Assembly (NCBI GenBank): GCA_009667805.1
Contig: CM019066.1
Span: 119,737,690 to 119,801,689 of the forward strand
DNA: 64,000 nt
From: Leptobrachium leishanense
Taxonomy: Eukaryota; Chordata; Amphibia; Anura; Megophryidae
Reading direction: 5' to 3'
Of the stretch, positions 48,852 through 60,128 are shown piece after piece. A program made the translations under genes and the position numbers. How positions within the stretch are numbered: position 1 is the stretch's first letter; the number at the start of each line of letters is the position of its first letter. The notes under the pieces were generated by a model. It worked only from the letters and a program-made list of their open reading frames with translations. It had not been told where the DNA came from and searched no databases.

Positions 48852-49289
48852 CCCTTTCACTATCAAGTGATTTTCAGAAAAACATGGTCAGAAACCAAAA
48901 TAAAAAATATTTGAGTTTTTATACCTACCTATTGTATGTCTTATTGTAAACAACCTATTTTTGGCCAGTAGTATGGCACCATCTACTGCCAAATTGAGGT
49001 TTTAGTGGCTAGTCTATTTTCTTCTACTTCTCCTGCATCAGCTGCTGAAAGCCTGACATTTCAGAACTTTGAGCAGCTGATTTTTCAGTTTTAGCTCCTT
49101 GGGCATTATGCCCACATGGCTAAAACGTTGGGGGCACCTTCTGCAGCCCAAAAGCAAACAAAATTTGCTTTCAGCAAACAAATTTCATTTGCTTTTGGGT
49201 TGCAAATCAGCATACCAAGATATCTCGATATCGGGGCACCAGATGGTGCCTTTGAAGCCTGAGATATCTCAATATCAGTAGTGAAGGGG
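48852..49289. mobile_element. piggyBac-like MITE, TTAA target
   Basis: TTAA at 48848-48851 and 49290-49293. Ends CCCTTTCACTATCAAG and complement of TAGTGAAGGGG. Interior holds an inner palindrome (GATATCTCGATATC; GAGATATCTC). TTAA plus CCC ends fits piggyBac or Kolobok. Confidence 0.82.
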
Positions 49290-49293
49290 TTAA

Positions 49294-50350
49294 GAGTCCA
49301 ATTTTTAATTGAAAAGGGTCTATTTTTTATAATTCTTCCAGAAGTGGCTGATAGGTCAAAACAAGCTGATATTTTGTCCACAAAACAGACAAACTAATTC
49401 TATTGAGCCCTGTATTTGGCATTTTCTTTTGAGGAGGGACTGTTATTTATCTTCTCTGCTCCATTTCCCTATGGCTTTCTAGGAGCTAAAGCAGAACTTG
49501 CATAACTTGAGAAATATGAATTATAGCTCTGTATGAAAACTATGGTTTTTAAATAATATGTGACATTGAATAAGCCAAACAGCAAGTACAGTGGAAGCAT
49601 CGAGCATTTTTGCAACACATTGTCTATAGGCTACCTTGAAATGAAAACTAATAAATAATATACGTATCTTGATATATGAGGTCAATTGTAAATCAGCCCG
49701 TAGAAAATTAATCCAAGAAAATTGCAGATTTAGTAATAGATTTATTTTACTTCCTTTCCGTTAAAAGTGTGAAAAATGCATTATTGTTGAAGCTTTGAGT
49801 AGACTGAAAATATGCTGAACTTGCTCAGTCTCCATAATCATGCTCTGAGCAAGTTTTAATGAAATTTGCTGTTTTTATAGTATTATTCGCTGAAAGATGT
49901 TTCATTTTCCAATCAGTTATTTTCCAGAGGTTGAAATATGAACGAATTAATAAAAAATATCATCTTTTTCAGCATTTAGAATTCAATCAATGTTGACAAG
50001 ATGTTCCATTGGCATTGATTAAAGTTCACCACATTTCATGTATGTGCTGGTACTACAGTTCACAGAAAGATATATAATATTACCAATGTACAATATTTAC
50101 AACATTTTTTACTGACATCTTTATTGACGTCTTTATGAAACAGAAATGTAAAATTTGGTTTAATTTCTTGGTAAGTCTTGCCAATCTAGGTGCTGCCATA
50201 TGAACACGTTAGAGTAGTTGTAGACAGCTGTGGGCTCTTCCACTGAGCTTCTGCCTTTCACTTGTACAATGTTTTCAAATTATGAATTTACAGAATCATT
50301 AATCTATATAATTGGTTATTTCTTAACTGTTTACCTAACAAAAAGGAGTA
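49294..50350. other. No feature recognised
   Basis: AT-rich, no frames, no repeats matched in the window. Confidence 0.45.
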
Positions 50351-50897
50351 TACAGTAAAACATTGGATTGAGAGTAAATTAGTTTGAGAGTGTTTTGCAA
50401 GAAGAGCACCAATTTTTATAAATTCTAACTTGATAAACAAGCAATGTCTTGCAATACAAGCAGTACGTCTGCTTTGTCTGCCGAGCATTGCGTCACAACT
50501 GAGGCCACGGTCACCCAAACGCATTGAGTGTGTCCGTGTGACCTTTCCTCCCTGCATCCGTTCCAGCATTCTGACAGCTCAATGGGGAGGGCCACACGGT
50601 TTAAACAGCGTAATAGTATTGCTTGATACACCGGACGTGCTGAAACCCTCCCCAACAGCATCCCGTTGGTGATAGACGTCCTGCGCAATAACCCTCCTCC
50701 TGTCCTCTCCCACCAGCCACAATTCTTCCCAAAGGCAATGTGCAGGTTAATTTGTTTTATTTTGACTTTATACTGTACAGTATTTTGTATTACTGTAATC
50801 ATTTTCATATGAATAATTGGTTGTGAAACCAATCATCAGAGTTTCCATTATTTCTTATGGGGAAATTCGCTTTGATATAATAGTGCTTTGGATTATT

Positions 50898-51101
50898 ATT
50901 TTTTTTGGAGAAAGGATTTTACCAGGAAGGATACATTGAGATTTCTCTCGTTTTCAAGTATGTCCTGGGTGGCGAGTATGTACCGTTAGGTGTCTCGCCC
51001 AAGGACACTTACTGGAGAGGTTGCTCACTGGGATCGAACCCATGACTCCACAGGCTCTCTCCATGCAGAGCAGTGATGTTAGTTCTACTCCACCCAGCCG
51101 G
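50898..51101 (-). mobile_element. tRNA-derived SINE, copy 2
   Basis: Minus strand: CCGGCTGGGTGGAGTAGAAC head, B box GGGTTCGATCC, a middle with AAGTGTCCTTGGGCGAGACA, then the L2-type LINE tail (GAAAACGAGAGAAATCTCAA...CCTGGTAAAATCC) and a short A-run. Less decayed in its B box than the 31557-31729 copy. Confidence 0.85.
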
Positions 51102-51198
51102 ATTTATTTTATTTATTTATTTGCAAAGGAATTTACCAGGAAGGATACATTGAGATTTCTCTCGTTTTCAAGTATGTCCTGGGTTCAAGAACATTGAG
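51102..51198 (-). mobile_element. L2-type LINE 3' tail fragment
   Basis: Minus strand: AATGTTCTTGAACCCAGGAC, ATACTTGAAAACGAG, CCTTCCTGGTAAATTCC, (ATAA)n. The adjacent SINE begins right after the (ATAA)n tail. Confidence 0.85.
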
Positions 51199-51464
51199 TT
51201 ACAAGCATGCGTCTGGAATCTCATAATGAGATTATCTAACTTTGCCACATTTACTGTATTTGGCACAAACACTATTTCCTCCAGTACGTTAATAATGCAG
51301 ACTCCATTTGAAATTTAATTCAGAACCTCTCATTCCAGCAATATTTCTGTAAAGAATAAACGATAAACGAAAAATATAAAATGAAGGAATTCACATTAGT
51401 TTAGGGAGATGCCAAAGTTGAAAAAAGGTTTCTTACCATTATGTGCCCACCTTGGAATCCTACA

Positions 51465-51644
51465 AGGTCTATTCACTAAAGGTGAAACTCAGAAGACTTG
51501 GCAGGAGAAGTGAAAATTCTAGGTCAAAATAGCCAAACAAAAACAATTCTCCTATTTATCTAACTTTCCAAAGCTGCTATTTGGTCTAGATTGTTCTCTT
51601 CTCCTGCCAGTTCTCCTGAGTTTCACCTTTTAGTGAATAGACCT
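51465..51644. mobile_element. Foldback MITE, 180 bp
   Basis: AGGTCTATTCACTAAAGGTG and its complement at 51625-51644; complementarity extends ~45 bp inward (CTCAG-AGACTTGGCAGGAGAAG). Target duplication not evident; Harbinger/Tourist-type ends are possible. Confidence 0.8.
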
Positions 51645-51911
51645 GAATGTGTTTTACATATGCTGCCTTCTACGCATATGGACTACAAAATAGGGGACAC
51701 ATTTAGATACCCATCTCAAACTCTGCTCCTCCAGATGTTGCTACTACTCCAACGATTCATTGGCCATTTGCTGCATTCAAAGAATTCTGTGAATTATAGG
51801 CCATCAACCCCTGAAGGGGTGGAGGTTGAGATCGCTGAAATACAAAAATCCACCTTGAATTATAATAGTGGATTAATAGTGGACATTCCCTCACTATACA
51901 TTTACAGGGTC

Positions 51912-52134
51912 ATCCAGACGTCGACCCCTTAATGTGCCTAGAGGGGTGTCAGCTATACCCTCCTGACAAGGCCTACAAAGGCCAAAACGATCGTTGGGGG
52001 TTGCTGCACCTCTCGTGCAGGGATGACGTCCTTGGCAGTCAGTACTGGCCACCCTTATTGGGTAAGAGCAGACTGATTTGCATATGGAGCATTCATCACT
52101 GTAATGGCAAAAGCAAGCTAAAACCTTGTGAGAC
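51912..52134 (+). repeat. PLE-terminal-type repeat with degenerate hammerhead (left part)
   Basis: Continues at 63092-63190 after the PLE-3 insertion. Related to 12766-13060. Hammerhead-like parts: stem I ACCCTC (51957-51962)/GGGGGT (51996-52001), CTGACAA, stem II GGCC/GGCC, AAA (was GAA), stem III palindrome ACGATCGT (51987-51994), T. Core mutations (G8, G12) predict loss of activity. Confidence 0.6.
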
Positions 52135-52922
52135 AAAAGGATAAACAAGACCATACGGCGCATAAAACAGTGAACAGTTGATTAAATGAACAACTGGTTA
52201 ATAGGAGTAAAATGTGAAAAGTGTCCTTTAAGGTATAAAAAGTGTCCTTTAAAATGCAAGAAGTGTCCTTTAAAATACCAAACAGAGGAGGTAAAAGAGT
52301 ACAAAAAAATTTTACAAAAAAATTATTAAGTCAATTTGTGCAAAATAAGTGTTCAAAAAGTGCAATGGTTTAATACTCAAAGAGTGTTGTTGATTGAAGA
52401 CAAATGCAACAATCTTCTCTGTGGTGTGGATATCAAATCTTCTCTTTAAAGGTGTCCCTCAGAGAGAAATAAAGGCAATAATAGTGCAGATGGTCATACT
52501 GGGATGAAGTAATTTAATAAAAATGGATGTATCACTCACATTTATTAGAGCCTAAGAGAAATCCAGGCTCAAGGAAAATAGCTTGCGGCCAAGTATAGGG
52601 TGGCACGTCCCTCCTTTCATCTATGGTGGTTACTAGATAAAGCAGAGAAGATCGGGAGACGGCACTCCCATAGCGTAACTCTGTGCAATACAGGTGGAGG
52701 ATTAAATTAAAATTGGTCACACTCACCAGTTATAGAGCCTCTCAATTCCAGGCTCAAGGAGTATCGCCTTGGGTCCTCTTAAGGTGGGGGCCCAAACCTC
52801 TTTGGTGTAGCAGCAGTTGGTCCAGATGTCCAAAAAAAGTTAGGGAGATAAGGAAAAGTAGCGAATGCAAAAAATATATAGGTAATAAATTTATTGGAAT
52901 TAATAAAATCCTGGACAAATTG

Positions 52923-52963
52923 TACCGAGACGCGTTTCGGCTAAAAGCCTTCCTCAGTCGGTA
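52923..52963 (-). ncRNA. Hammerhead-like motif, PLE-3 copy A
   Basis: Minus-strand copy of the motif at 62114-62154: TACCGA, CTGAGGA, stem II, GAA, ACGCGT, C, TCGGTA. All parts unchanged. Confidence 0.72.
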
Positions 52964-54228
52964 TATTTAGTGTCCATAAAGTGCAAATAAAGTAAAAGTG
53001 AAAATGAAAGTGTCCTCTTATATAGTATCATTTCCTGCCACATTCGAATTGTTAACTCCCTATTTCCTGTTGGCCGATTTCCGTTCGTTCGGATTTACCC
53101 AGAAATGCTTTGCGGTCGTTTCGAAATAAAAACGGAAGTGAATACAATACATTGGACGATCGCGGAAAATCCGAATCTTTTGGACGATCGCAGCAATTAC
53201 GAATCTTTAGAACAATAATCTTATGGGAGAATTTAAAACAAGACTTAAAACCAAATTGTAGCCTATGTAAAATACAGAGATTCGGAAAAACGGACAACAT
53301 TTCGCATCGGAAATAAACAAAAAAGTCGACCAATAGAATTCTGCGCATATTCGTAAAAGTTGTTATCATGATCGAAATGCACACATAGTCCTAGCATATT
53401 AAAATCAGATGAAATGCAGGTCAGGTATATATATACGATACGAAAAAGAAAGAAGAAATAATGAAAATTTCTTTCTTTAGTTTCACCATGCATGAACTGG
53501 ACAAACCCTTTTTACCCAGAAGTGCTTTGCGAGAATTTTCTTAGTTTCGTTTTCGTTCGTATCCATAGTCTGGGGTTTTACCCAGAGAGACCTTGCGAAT
53601 ACTTTTTAGTCTCGTTTTCGTTCGTATAATGAACTTAACTTTTTACCCAAAGTTTGCTCGATTTTTTAGGGCATAGTAGTTAATGAGCGATTCATCTTTC
53701 GTATATAAGAAACGAAAAAGACGGGAAAAAAAGACGAGAAGAAATATATAAATTTTCTTTTCGTATATAAGAAAAATAATAGAAATAGAAATAAAAATAA
53801 AACAAAAAATAGAAAATGTGTATAAGCTAGAAAGCAAGGATGTATTGTTAGATAGGTATATTCAGATAAGGGTAGGGGAATTTTATCTAATAATGTCTTA
53901 TCATGATCATTCTGTATCCACATTTACTATTCTAATATAAAGTAGATTGGGAGGTGGATCATAGGGAAGTTATTAAAATCGCATAAAAATTGGCTCGAAT
54001 TATAGAATATATACATAATGGTAAAAATTGTTATTAATGGAAACCTAAAAATGGAGAGCTGAGTATCGTAAAAATTGATATTAAAAATGGGATATAAAAT
54101 ATATATATAATAAATATATAACTCTAAGATGGCAACAGGGGTGTAAAAAACATCATCTGAAAAAAAGGGGGGGGGGAGATAGGAGAAAGTATTATATCGT
54201 TTAAAAGGAATAGTTAAGATGGAAATAA

Positions 54229-54903
54229 TTAGCTGTTAAGAAAATGGCACAATTCAAAATCTGCATTTAATCCATGCGGCTGGAGTGTATTCATTAAAAA
54301 AATCCACCTCATTTCCTCTTTGCCTAGTCGTGTTTCTAGGCTTCCTCCTCTCCAAAGGGGTTCTAGTTTTTGGACTGCCATAAATGAGAGGCCTTCTGGG
54401 TTTTGCCCATGTTTTAGTTTAAAATGTAATGATACACTATGCTTATCAAAACCTTTCTTGATATTTCTTATGTGCTCCTGTATACGTATGTTAAGTGGCC
54501 GTGTGGTACGTCCCACATATCTGAGTCCACAAGGACAGGTTAGGACGTATATAACATTTTTTGAAAAGCATGTCATCATTCCTTTGATTTTAATTTTTTT
54601 GCCATCTCTTTCAATTTCCGAACTTATTTGTTTCTTGCCTTTGGTATTTCTGCAGTTTAAGCAGTTCCCACATTGGTGGAAACCTTCTCTTATTCCAAAA
54701 TGGTTAGGTACTTTCTTGTTTCTCACCCTATGTGAGAGTTCCATCTTTAGATTTTTCACCCCTCTGCATATGATGCGTGGTATCGTTGGAAGGATGCCAT
54801 TCAATATAGGGTCTCTTTGTAGTATTGGCCAATGCTTCTTAATACTCTTCCTTATTTCTTTATTGAGAGGATTATAAGAAAATATGAATGGCACTCCTTC
54901 CAT
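54229..54903 (-). pseudogene. PLE-3A GIY-YIG endonuclease region, frameshifted from RT
   Basis: Frame MEGVPFIFSYNPLNKE, then HWPILQRDP, the cysteine linker CGNCLNC, GIY-YIG core VIYVLTCPCGLRYVGRTT, R-P-L-N-I-R-I-Q-E-H-I, and MRWIFLMNTLQPHGLN before TAA. Compared with copy C, one C is missing near 54913 (AATCCACGC versus AATCCCACGC), which puts it out of frame with the RT. The nuclease domain itself has no break. Confidence 0.88.
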
Positions 54904-56235
54904 ATATTTCTGCGTGGATTCTCTTTCTTTTTCTTCAATAGTTCTAGTCTTTCCATTCTTCTGACTTCTGTTCTTGTGTCCTCCAAGGTCTGTGGGTTGT
55001 ATCCTTTCTCAACGAAATCCAAATGTAATTTCGCGGACTGGGTGTCAAAGTCCGAAATGTTAGTACAGTTTCTTTTCATTCGTAAAAACTGTCCTTTCGG
55101 GACGGCATTTAGCCACTGAGGTAAGTGGCAACTCCTGCGTTCTATAAAACTATTGCAATCCACGTCTTTAAAGTGCGTCTTAGTCTTGATCTTGTTATCC
55201 TCGACAAAGATTTTTAAATCTAGAAAGATAACTTCACTAGTGCTCCAATTTGAGGTTAAAAATAATGCCTCTATCATTGGTAGCTAAAAGGTTAAAAAAA
55301 GACTGTAAAACTTCAGCTCCCCCTCTCCATATAAAAAATATATCGTCAATATAACGGCGATATAAAACCAGGTTTGTTTTCCAGTCAGATAAAAATGAAT
55401 TTTCCCAATGTGCCATAAAAAGATTTGCAAAACTAGGGGCAAATCTTGTTCCCATTGCTGTACCAGACACTTGTAAGTAGAACTCCTCTGAAAACCAGAA
55501 ATAGTTATGTTCAAGTATAAGTTGTATGCCTTTAAGGATAAAATCGATCTGTTCCGGCTGCAATTTTTGGTCTTTCTCTAAAAAGAATTTAGCTGCCTCT
55601 ATCCCTTTACTATGCGGGATGATTGTATATAATGACTGAACATCGCTGGTGACTAATATGTCGCCATCTTTCCAGTCTACGTCCGTCAAAACGTTAATCA
55701 TCTCTATAGTATCTCTCAGGTAAGTCTCAGTGGTCGTGACATATGGCTGTAGTTGTCTATCAAGATATTCTGAGAGTCGACTGGAAATTGACCCTATACC
55801 TGAGATAATTGGCCTACCTGGTGGTTTTTCTAGGTTCTTATGGATTTTAGGTAAAAAATAAAAAATAGGGATTTTCGGATGATCGATTTTTAAATACTTG
55901 AGTTCATTATTGTTCAGGATGCCAAGTAAGTGGCCCTGATCTAGGTATTCATGAAATAAGTGCTTAAAATTCATCGAAGGGTCATTCTTTAAATGTCTGT
56001 ACGTTGTTTCATCTCCTAGTATTCGCATGGCTTCATCTTTATAATATTCGGCCGTCATAATTACTACTCCTCCACCCTTATCTGCGGGCTTAATTACGAT
56101 ATCATCATCCTGTGTTAATTCACGTAATGCTTTTCGTTCTTGCTGTGTCAGATTATCCTTACTTTTCTTATGTTCCATCTTTTCCAAATCTGATAAAATC
56201 ATTTGTTCAAAAGTAGTGATCTCCGAAGAGATCAT
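54852..56235 (-). pseudogene. PLE-3A reverse transcriptase
   Basis: Frame 55237-56235: DIVIKPADKGGGVVIM (PLE signature), PKIPIFYFLPKIHK, GRPIISGIGSISSRLSEYLD, motif A LVTSDVQSLYTIIPHSKG, GTAMGTRFAPSFANLFM, motif C YRRYIDDIFFIWRGG. A frameshift near 55250-55277 leads into VIFLDLKIFVEDNKIKTK and the thumb (KGYNPQTLEDTRTEV, 54852-55277). Both catalytic Asp sites are intact. PLE RTs are related to telomerase RT and use the GIY-YIG nick for priming. Confidence 0.9.
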
Positions 56236-57613
56236 AGATTTTGGGAAAAAAGGTGGATTTTTCTTTTAGGTTAGTGTGCGTATATAAATGCATTGTCTCA
56301 TTTCTTTCAATCGGTTTTTTCGAAAAGTATTTTTTCAGGCATAGATTTTTTCTTAAATTTTTGTATGTCAATATACATATTAAATTTATCTAGTTTGTTT
56401 GTAGGAGCAAACTTCATGCCCTTTTGAAGAATTTGATGTTGGTGGGCAGAGAGGACTTTATTGGTTAGGTTGTATATTCCTCCGTTCGACCATACTTTCT
56501 CCTTCCGTTTAGTTCTCCGTCTTCCAGCTCTACATCCTCTTCTTCCAAGAAGTCTTCCACTCCTGGTGACCATCCTCTTTTTAGAGAGAGGTTCTTCCTT
56601 TTCAGTCGATAATTGGACGACTGAAAAACCTCTTCTTTATTATTATCCTGAGCTAGAGGTTGGAACCGATTGTAAGTATAGGTATCCTGATTATTAGGAT
56701 GATATACAGGATCTCTCCTTTTTGTATACCTATTGTCGTTATTCTGAGGCCTCCTATAGGGAACTGTTGTGTACCCATAGGAAGAGTGGTGGTCTCTTCG
56801 TTGAAACTGTCTGTTCTCTTGTTGGGGTCTAAAGCTTCTTGTATTAACGAAGGGGCCCGTCTTGGTTCAGGGTATCTGGGTTAGCCGACCGGTATCTACC
56901 TGGGTTTCTCCAAGTGGGGTTAGTGGAGTGAGCTGTTTCTGGTGCTGCTCTTTGGGGGGTCAATGGGGTGCCTCTCCTGATTTATCAGATCTAGGTCTCC
57001 TTCGAGAGTCATTCCTCAATTGCATAAATCTAGTGGTAGTTTTATATTGGGACATTGAGTCTCGAGTATCAAAATACACCGAAGGTGGGTCTTGTTGCCC
57101 TATTTGCCAAACATTCCCGCGTTGGTAATCTGTTAAATCTCTCTCTATTTTTTCTTTTTACGTTCTTTTATTTCACTGTCTAATAGACTCAGATCCACCT
57201 CTAATTTTTCAAAAAACGGTTTCATTTCTTGTTCGGTTAGGGGGTGTTCAGTTCGGCATGGGTGTTTTCAATGCTCTGATTCAATTTTTTCAAATTTTCA
57301 TTCCTCCTATCTACAATTAATCTCATGCTATGCAGTGAAAAACCTTCAAGCATGGTAGACCATCTTTCAAGAAAGACTACATCGTCTTTATCACAGGCTG
57401 GATTCTTATTGAATCTTAGACCTCTAGGGACCATTTTATCTTTTAAATATTTCTCTAGGGAAATTACTTCCCATTTGTCCCTAATCTCTTTCCTCAAATT
57501 TCTCTAATTGTCGCATCATTTGGACTTTATCTATTGGTATATTGCTGTTGGCAGAATTGCTGCCCTCAAAAGTGTTTCCATCATCTATGCAAAATTTTTT
57601 GCGGAAATCCATC
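56236..57613 (-). pseudogene. PLE-3A N-terminal region, broken
   Basis: Likely start MDFRKKFCIDDGNTFEG at 57613. Frame 57237-57497 gives a charged helical segment (VSLEKYLKDKM-like; LERWSTMLEGFSLHSMRLIV); a frameshift near 57240 leads to PLTEQEMKPFFEKLEVDLSL, and later a polar, Tyr/Arg-rich stretch with DRDLTDY-type and RRPQNNDNRYTKRRDP segments. 56307-56573 resumes as YNLTNKVLSAHQHQILQKGM, the conserved PLE N-terminal block before the RT. Several stops and shifts. Confidence 0.7.
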
Positions 57614-57811
57614 CTAAATATGCTGCCCAATGACACTGAAGGTTTATTTTAATAGAAGAGTTGATTAAAAAGTGTGTATACGGGTATACACTATACAGTG
57701 TGGGCGCTTGTTAATTTAAGTTAATTAAAGTGCTATGTGAATAAATAATCAATTGCAGCCTAAGTATGGTAAAAAGCACATAAAAAACAACCAAAATACG
57801 TGCCAAGATTA

Positions 57812-60128
57812 AGACAAAAGGATAAACAAGACCATACGGCGCATAAAACAGTGAACAGTTGATTAAATGAACAACTGGTTAATAGGAGTAAAATGTGAAA
57901 AGTGTCCTTTAAGGTATAAAAAGTGTCCTTTAAAATGCAAGAAGTGTCCTTTAAAATACCAAACAGAGGAGGTAAAAGAGTACAAAAAAATTTTACAAAA
58001 AAATTATTAAGTCAATTTGTGCAAAATAAGTGTTCAAAAAGTGCAATGGTTTAATACTCAAAGAGTGTTGTTGATTGAAGACAAATGCAACAATCTTCTC
58101 TGTGGTGTGGATATCAAATCTTCTCTTTAAAGGTGTCCCTCAGAGAGAAATAAAGGCAATAATAGTGCAGATGGTCATACTGGGATGAAGTAATTTAATA
58201 AAATGAATGTATCACTCACATTTATTAGAGCCTAAGAGAAATCCAGGCTCAAGGAAAATAGCTTGCGGCCAAGTATAGTGGCACGTCCCTCCTTTCATCT
58301 ATGGTGGTTACTAGATAAAGCAGAGAAGATCGGGAGACGGCACTCCCATAGCGTAACTCTGTGCAATACAGGTGGAGGATTAAATTAAAATTGGTCACAC
58401 TCACCAGTTATAGAGCCTCTCAATTCCAGGCTCAAGGAGTATCGCCTTGGGTCCTCTTAAGGTGGGGGCCCAAACCTCTTTGGTGTAGCAGCAGTTGGTC
58501 CAGATGTCCAAAAAAAGTTAGGGAGATAAGGAAAAGTAGCGAATGCAAAAAATATATAGGTAATAAATTTATTGGAAATTATAAAATCCTGGACAAATTG
58601 TACCGAGACGCGTTTCGGCTAAAAGCCTTCCTCAGTCGGTATATTTAGTGTCCATAAAGTGCAAATAAAGTAAAAGTGAAAATGAAAGTGTCCTCTTATA
58701 TAGTATCATTTCCTGCCACATTCGAATTGTTAACTCCCTATTTCCTGTTGGCCGATTTCCGTTCGTTCGGATTTACCCAGAAATGCTTTGCGGTCGTTTC
58801 GAAATAAAAACGGAAGTGAATACAATACATTGGACGATCGCGGAAAATCCGAATCTTTTGGACGATCGCAGCAATTACGAATCTTTAGAACAATAATCTT
58901 ATGGGGAGAATTTAAAACAAGACTTAAAACCAAATTGTAGCCTATGTAAAATACAGAGATTCGGAAAAACGGACAACATTTCGCATCGGAAATAAACAAA
59001 AAAGTCGACCAATAGAATTCTGCGCATATTCGTAAAAGTTGTTATCATGATCGAAATGCACACATAGTCCTAGCATATTAAAATCAGATGAAATGCAGGT
59101 CAGGTATATATATACGATACGAAAAAGAAAGAAGAAATAATGAAAATTTCTTTCTTTAGTTTCACCATGCATGAACTGGACAAACCCTTTTTACCCAGAA
59201 GTGCTTTGCGAGAATTTTCTTAGTTTCGTTTTCGTTCGTATCCATAGTCTGGGGTTTTACCCAGAGAGACCTTGCGAATACTTTTTAGTCTCGTTTTCGT
59301 TCGTATAATGAACTTAACTTTTTACCCAAAGTTTGCTCGATTTTTTAGGGCATAGTAGTTAATAGCGATTCATCTTTCGTATATAAGAAACGAAAAAGAC
59401 GGGAAAAAAGAACGAGAAGAAATATATAAATTTTCTTTTCGTATATAAGAAAAATAATAGAAATAGAAATAAAATATAAAAATAAAAAATAGAAAATGTG
59501 TATAAGCTAGAAAGCAAGGATGTATTGTTAGATAGGTATATTCAGATAAGGTAGGGGAATTTTATCTAATAATGTCTTATATGATCATTCTGTATCCACA
59601 TTTACTATTCTAATATAAAAGTAGATTGGGAGGTTGATCATAGGGAAGTTATTAAAATCACATAAAAATTGGCTCGAATTATAGAATATATACATAATGG
59701 TAAAAATTGTTATTAATGGAAACCTAAAAATGGAGAGCTGAGTATCGTAAAAATTGATATTAAAAATGGGATATAAAATATATATATAATAAATATATAA
59801 CTCTAAGATGGCAACAGGGGTGTAAAAAAACATCATCTGAAGAAAGGGGGGGGAGATAGGAGAAAGTATTATATCGTTTAAAAGGAATAGTTAAGATGGA
59901 AATAATTAGCTGTTAAGAAAATGGCACAATTCAAAATCTGCATTTAATCCATGCAGCTGGAGTGTATTCATTAATAAAATCCACCTCATTTCCTCTTTGC
60001 CTAGTCGTGTTTCTAGGCTTCCTCCTCTCCAAAGGGGTTCTAGTTTTTGGACTGCCATAAATGAGAGGCCTTCTGGGTTTTGCCCATGTTTTAGTTTAAA
60101 ATGTAATGATACACTATGCTTATCAAAA
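57812..60128 (-). mobile_element. PLE-3 copy B, truncated tandem copy
   Basis: Repeats 52135-54450 with only scattered substitutions and indels. Coding remnant 59905-60126 is the last part of GIY-YIG. It breaks off inside the nuclease at TTATCAAAA, where copy C starts on the other strand with 3-4 bp of A-run microhomology. Confidence 0.92.
58601..58641 (-). ncRNA. Hammerhead-like motif, PLE-3 copy B
   Basis: Identical in all core positions to the motifs at 52923-52963 and 62114-62154. Confidence 0.72.

Larger units (their letters stand above)
50353..51240. mobile_element. Tc1/mariner-type MITE, second copy, interrupted
   Basis: Starts TA-CAGTAAAACATTGGATTG. Left and right thirds match 27071-27763, but the centre differs (GC-rich CACGGTCACCCAAACGCATT region). 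It breaks at GGATTA (50897), resuming at TTACAAGCATGCGTCTGGAA (51199), with a SINE and LINE tail between. Right end poorly preserved. Confidence 0.75.
52135..57811 (-). mobile_element. PLE-3 copy A, longest copy
   Basis: Minus-strand order: 5' leader (57811 down to ~57613), N-terminal region, RT, GIY-YIG, long 3' noncoding part with hammerhead (52923-52963), end at 52135. The leader is the continuation of copy B's 3' end, so the B-A junction acts as the pseudo-LTR. Confidence 0.9.

Noticed and set aside
49085..49130. Hammerhead-like CCCACATGGCTAAAACGTTGG in the piggyBac-like MITE
   Set aside because: No CTGANGA core upstream and stem II cannot be formed convincingly.
52201..52270. Triple repeat of AAGTGTCCTTTAA as a possible CRISPR-like or regulatory array
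   Set aside because: Only three short copies, part of the PLE-3 tail, repeated wherever PLE-3 is. Nothing array-like.
54320..54877. 185-aa plus-strand ORF, and its counterpart at 60202-60759 minus
   Set aside because: Both are antisense shadows of the PLE-3 GIY-YIG coding region.
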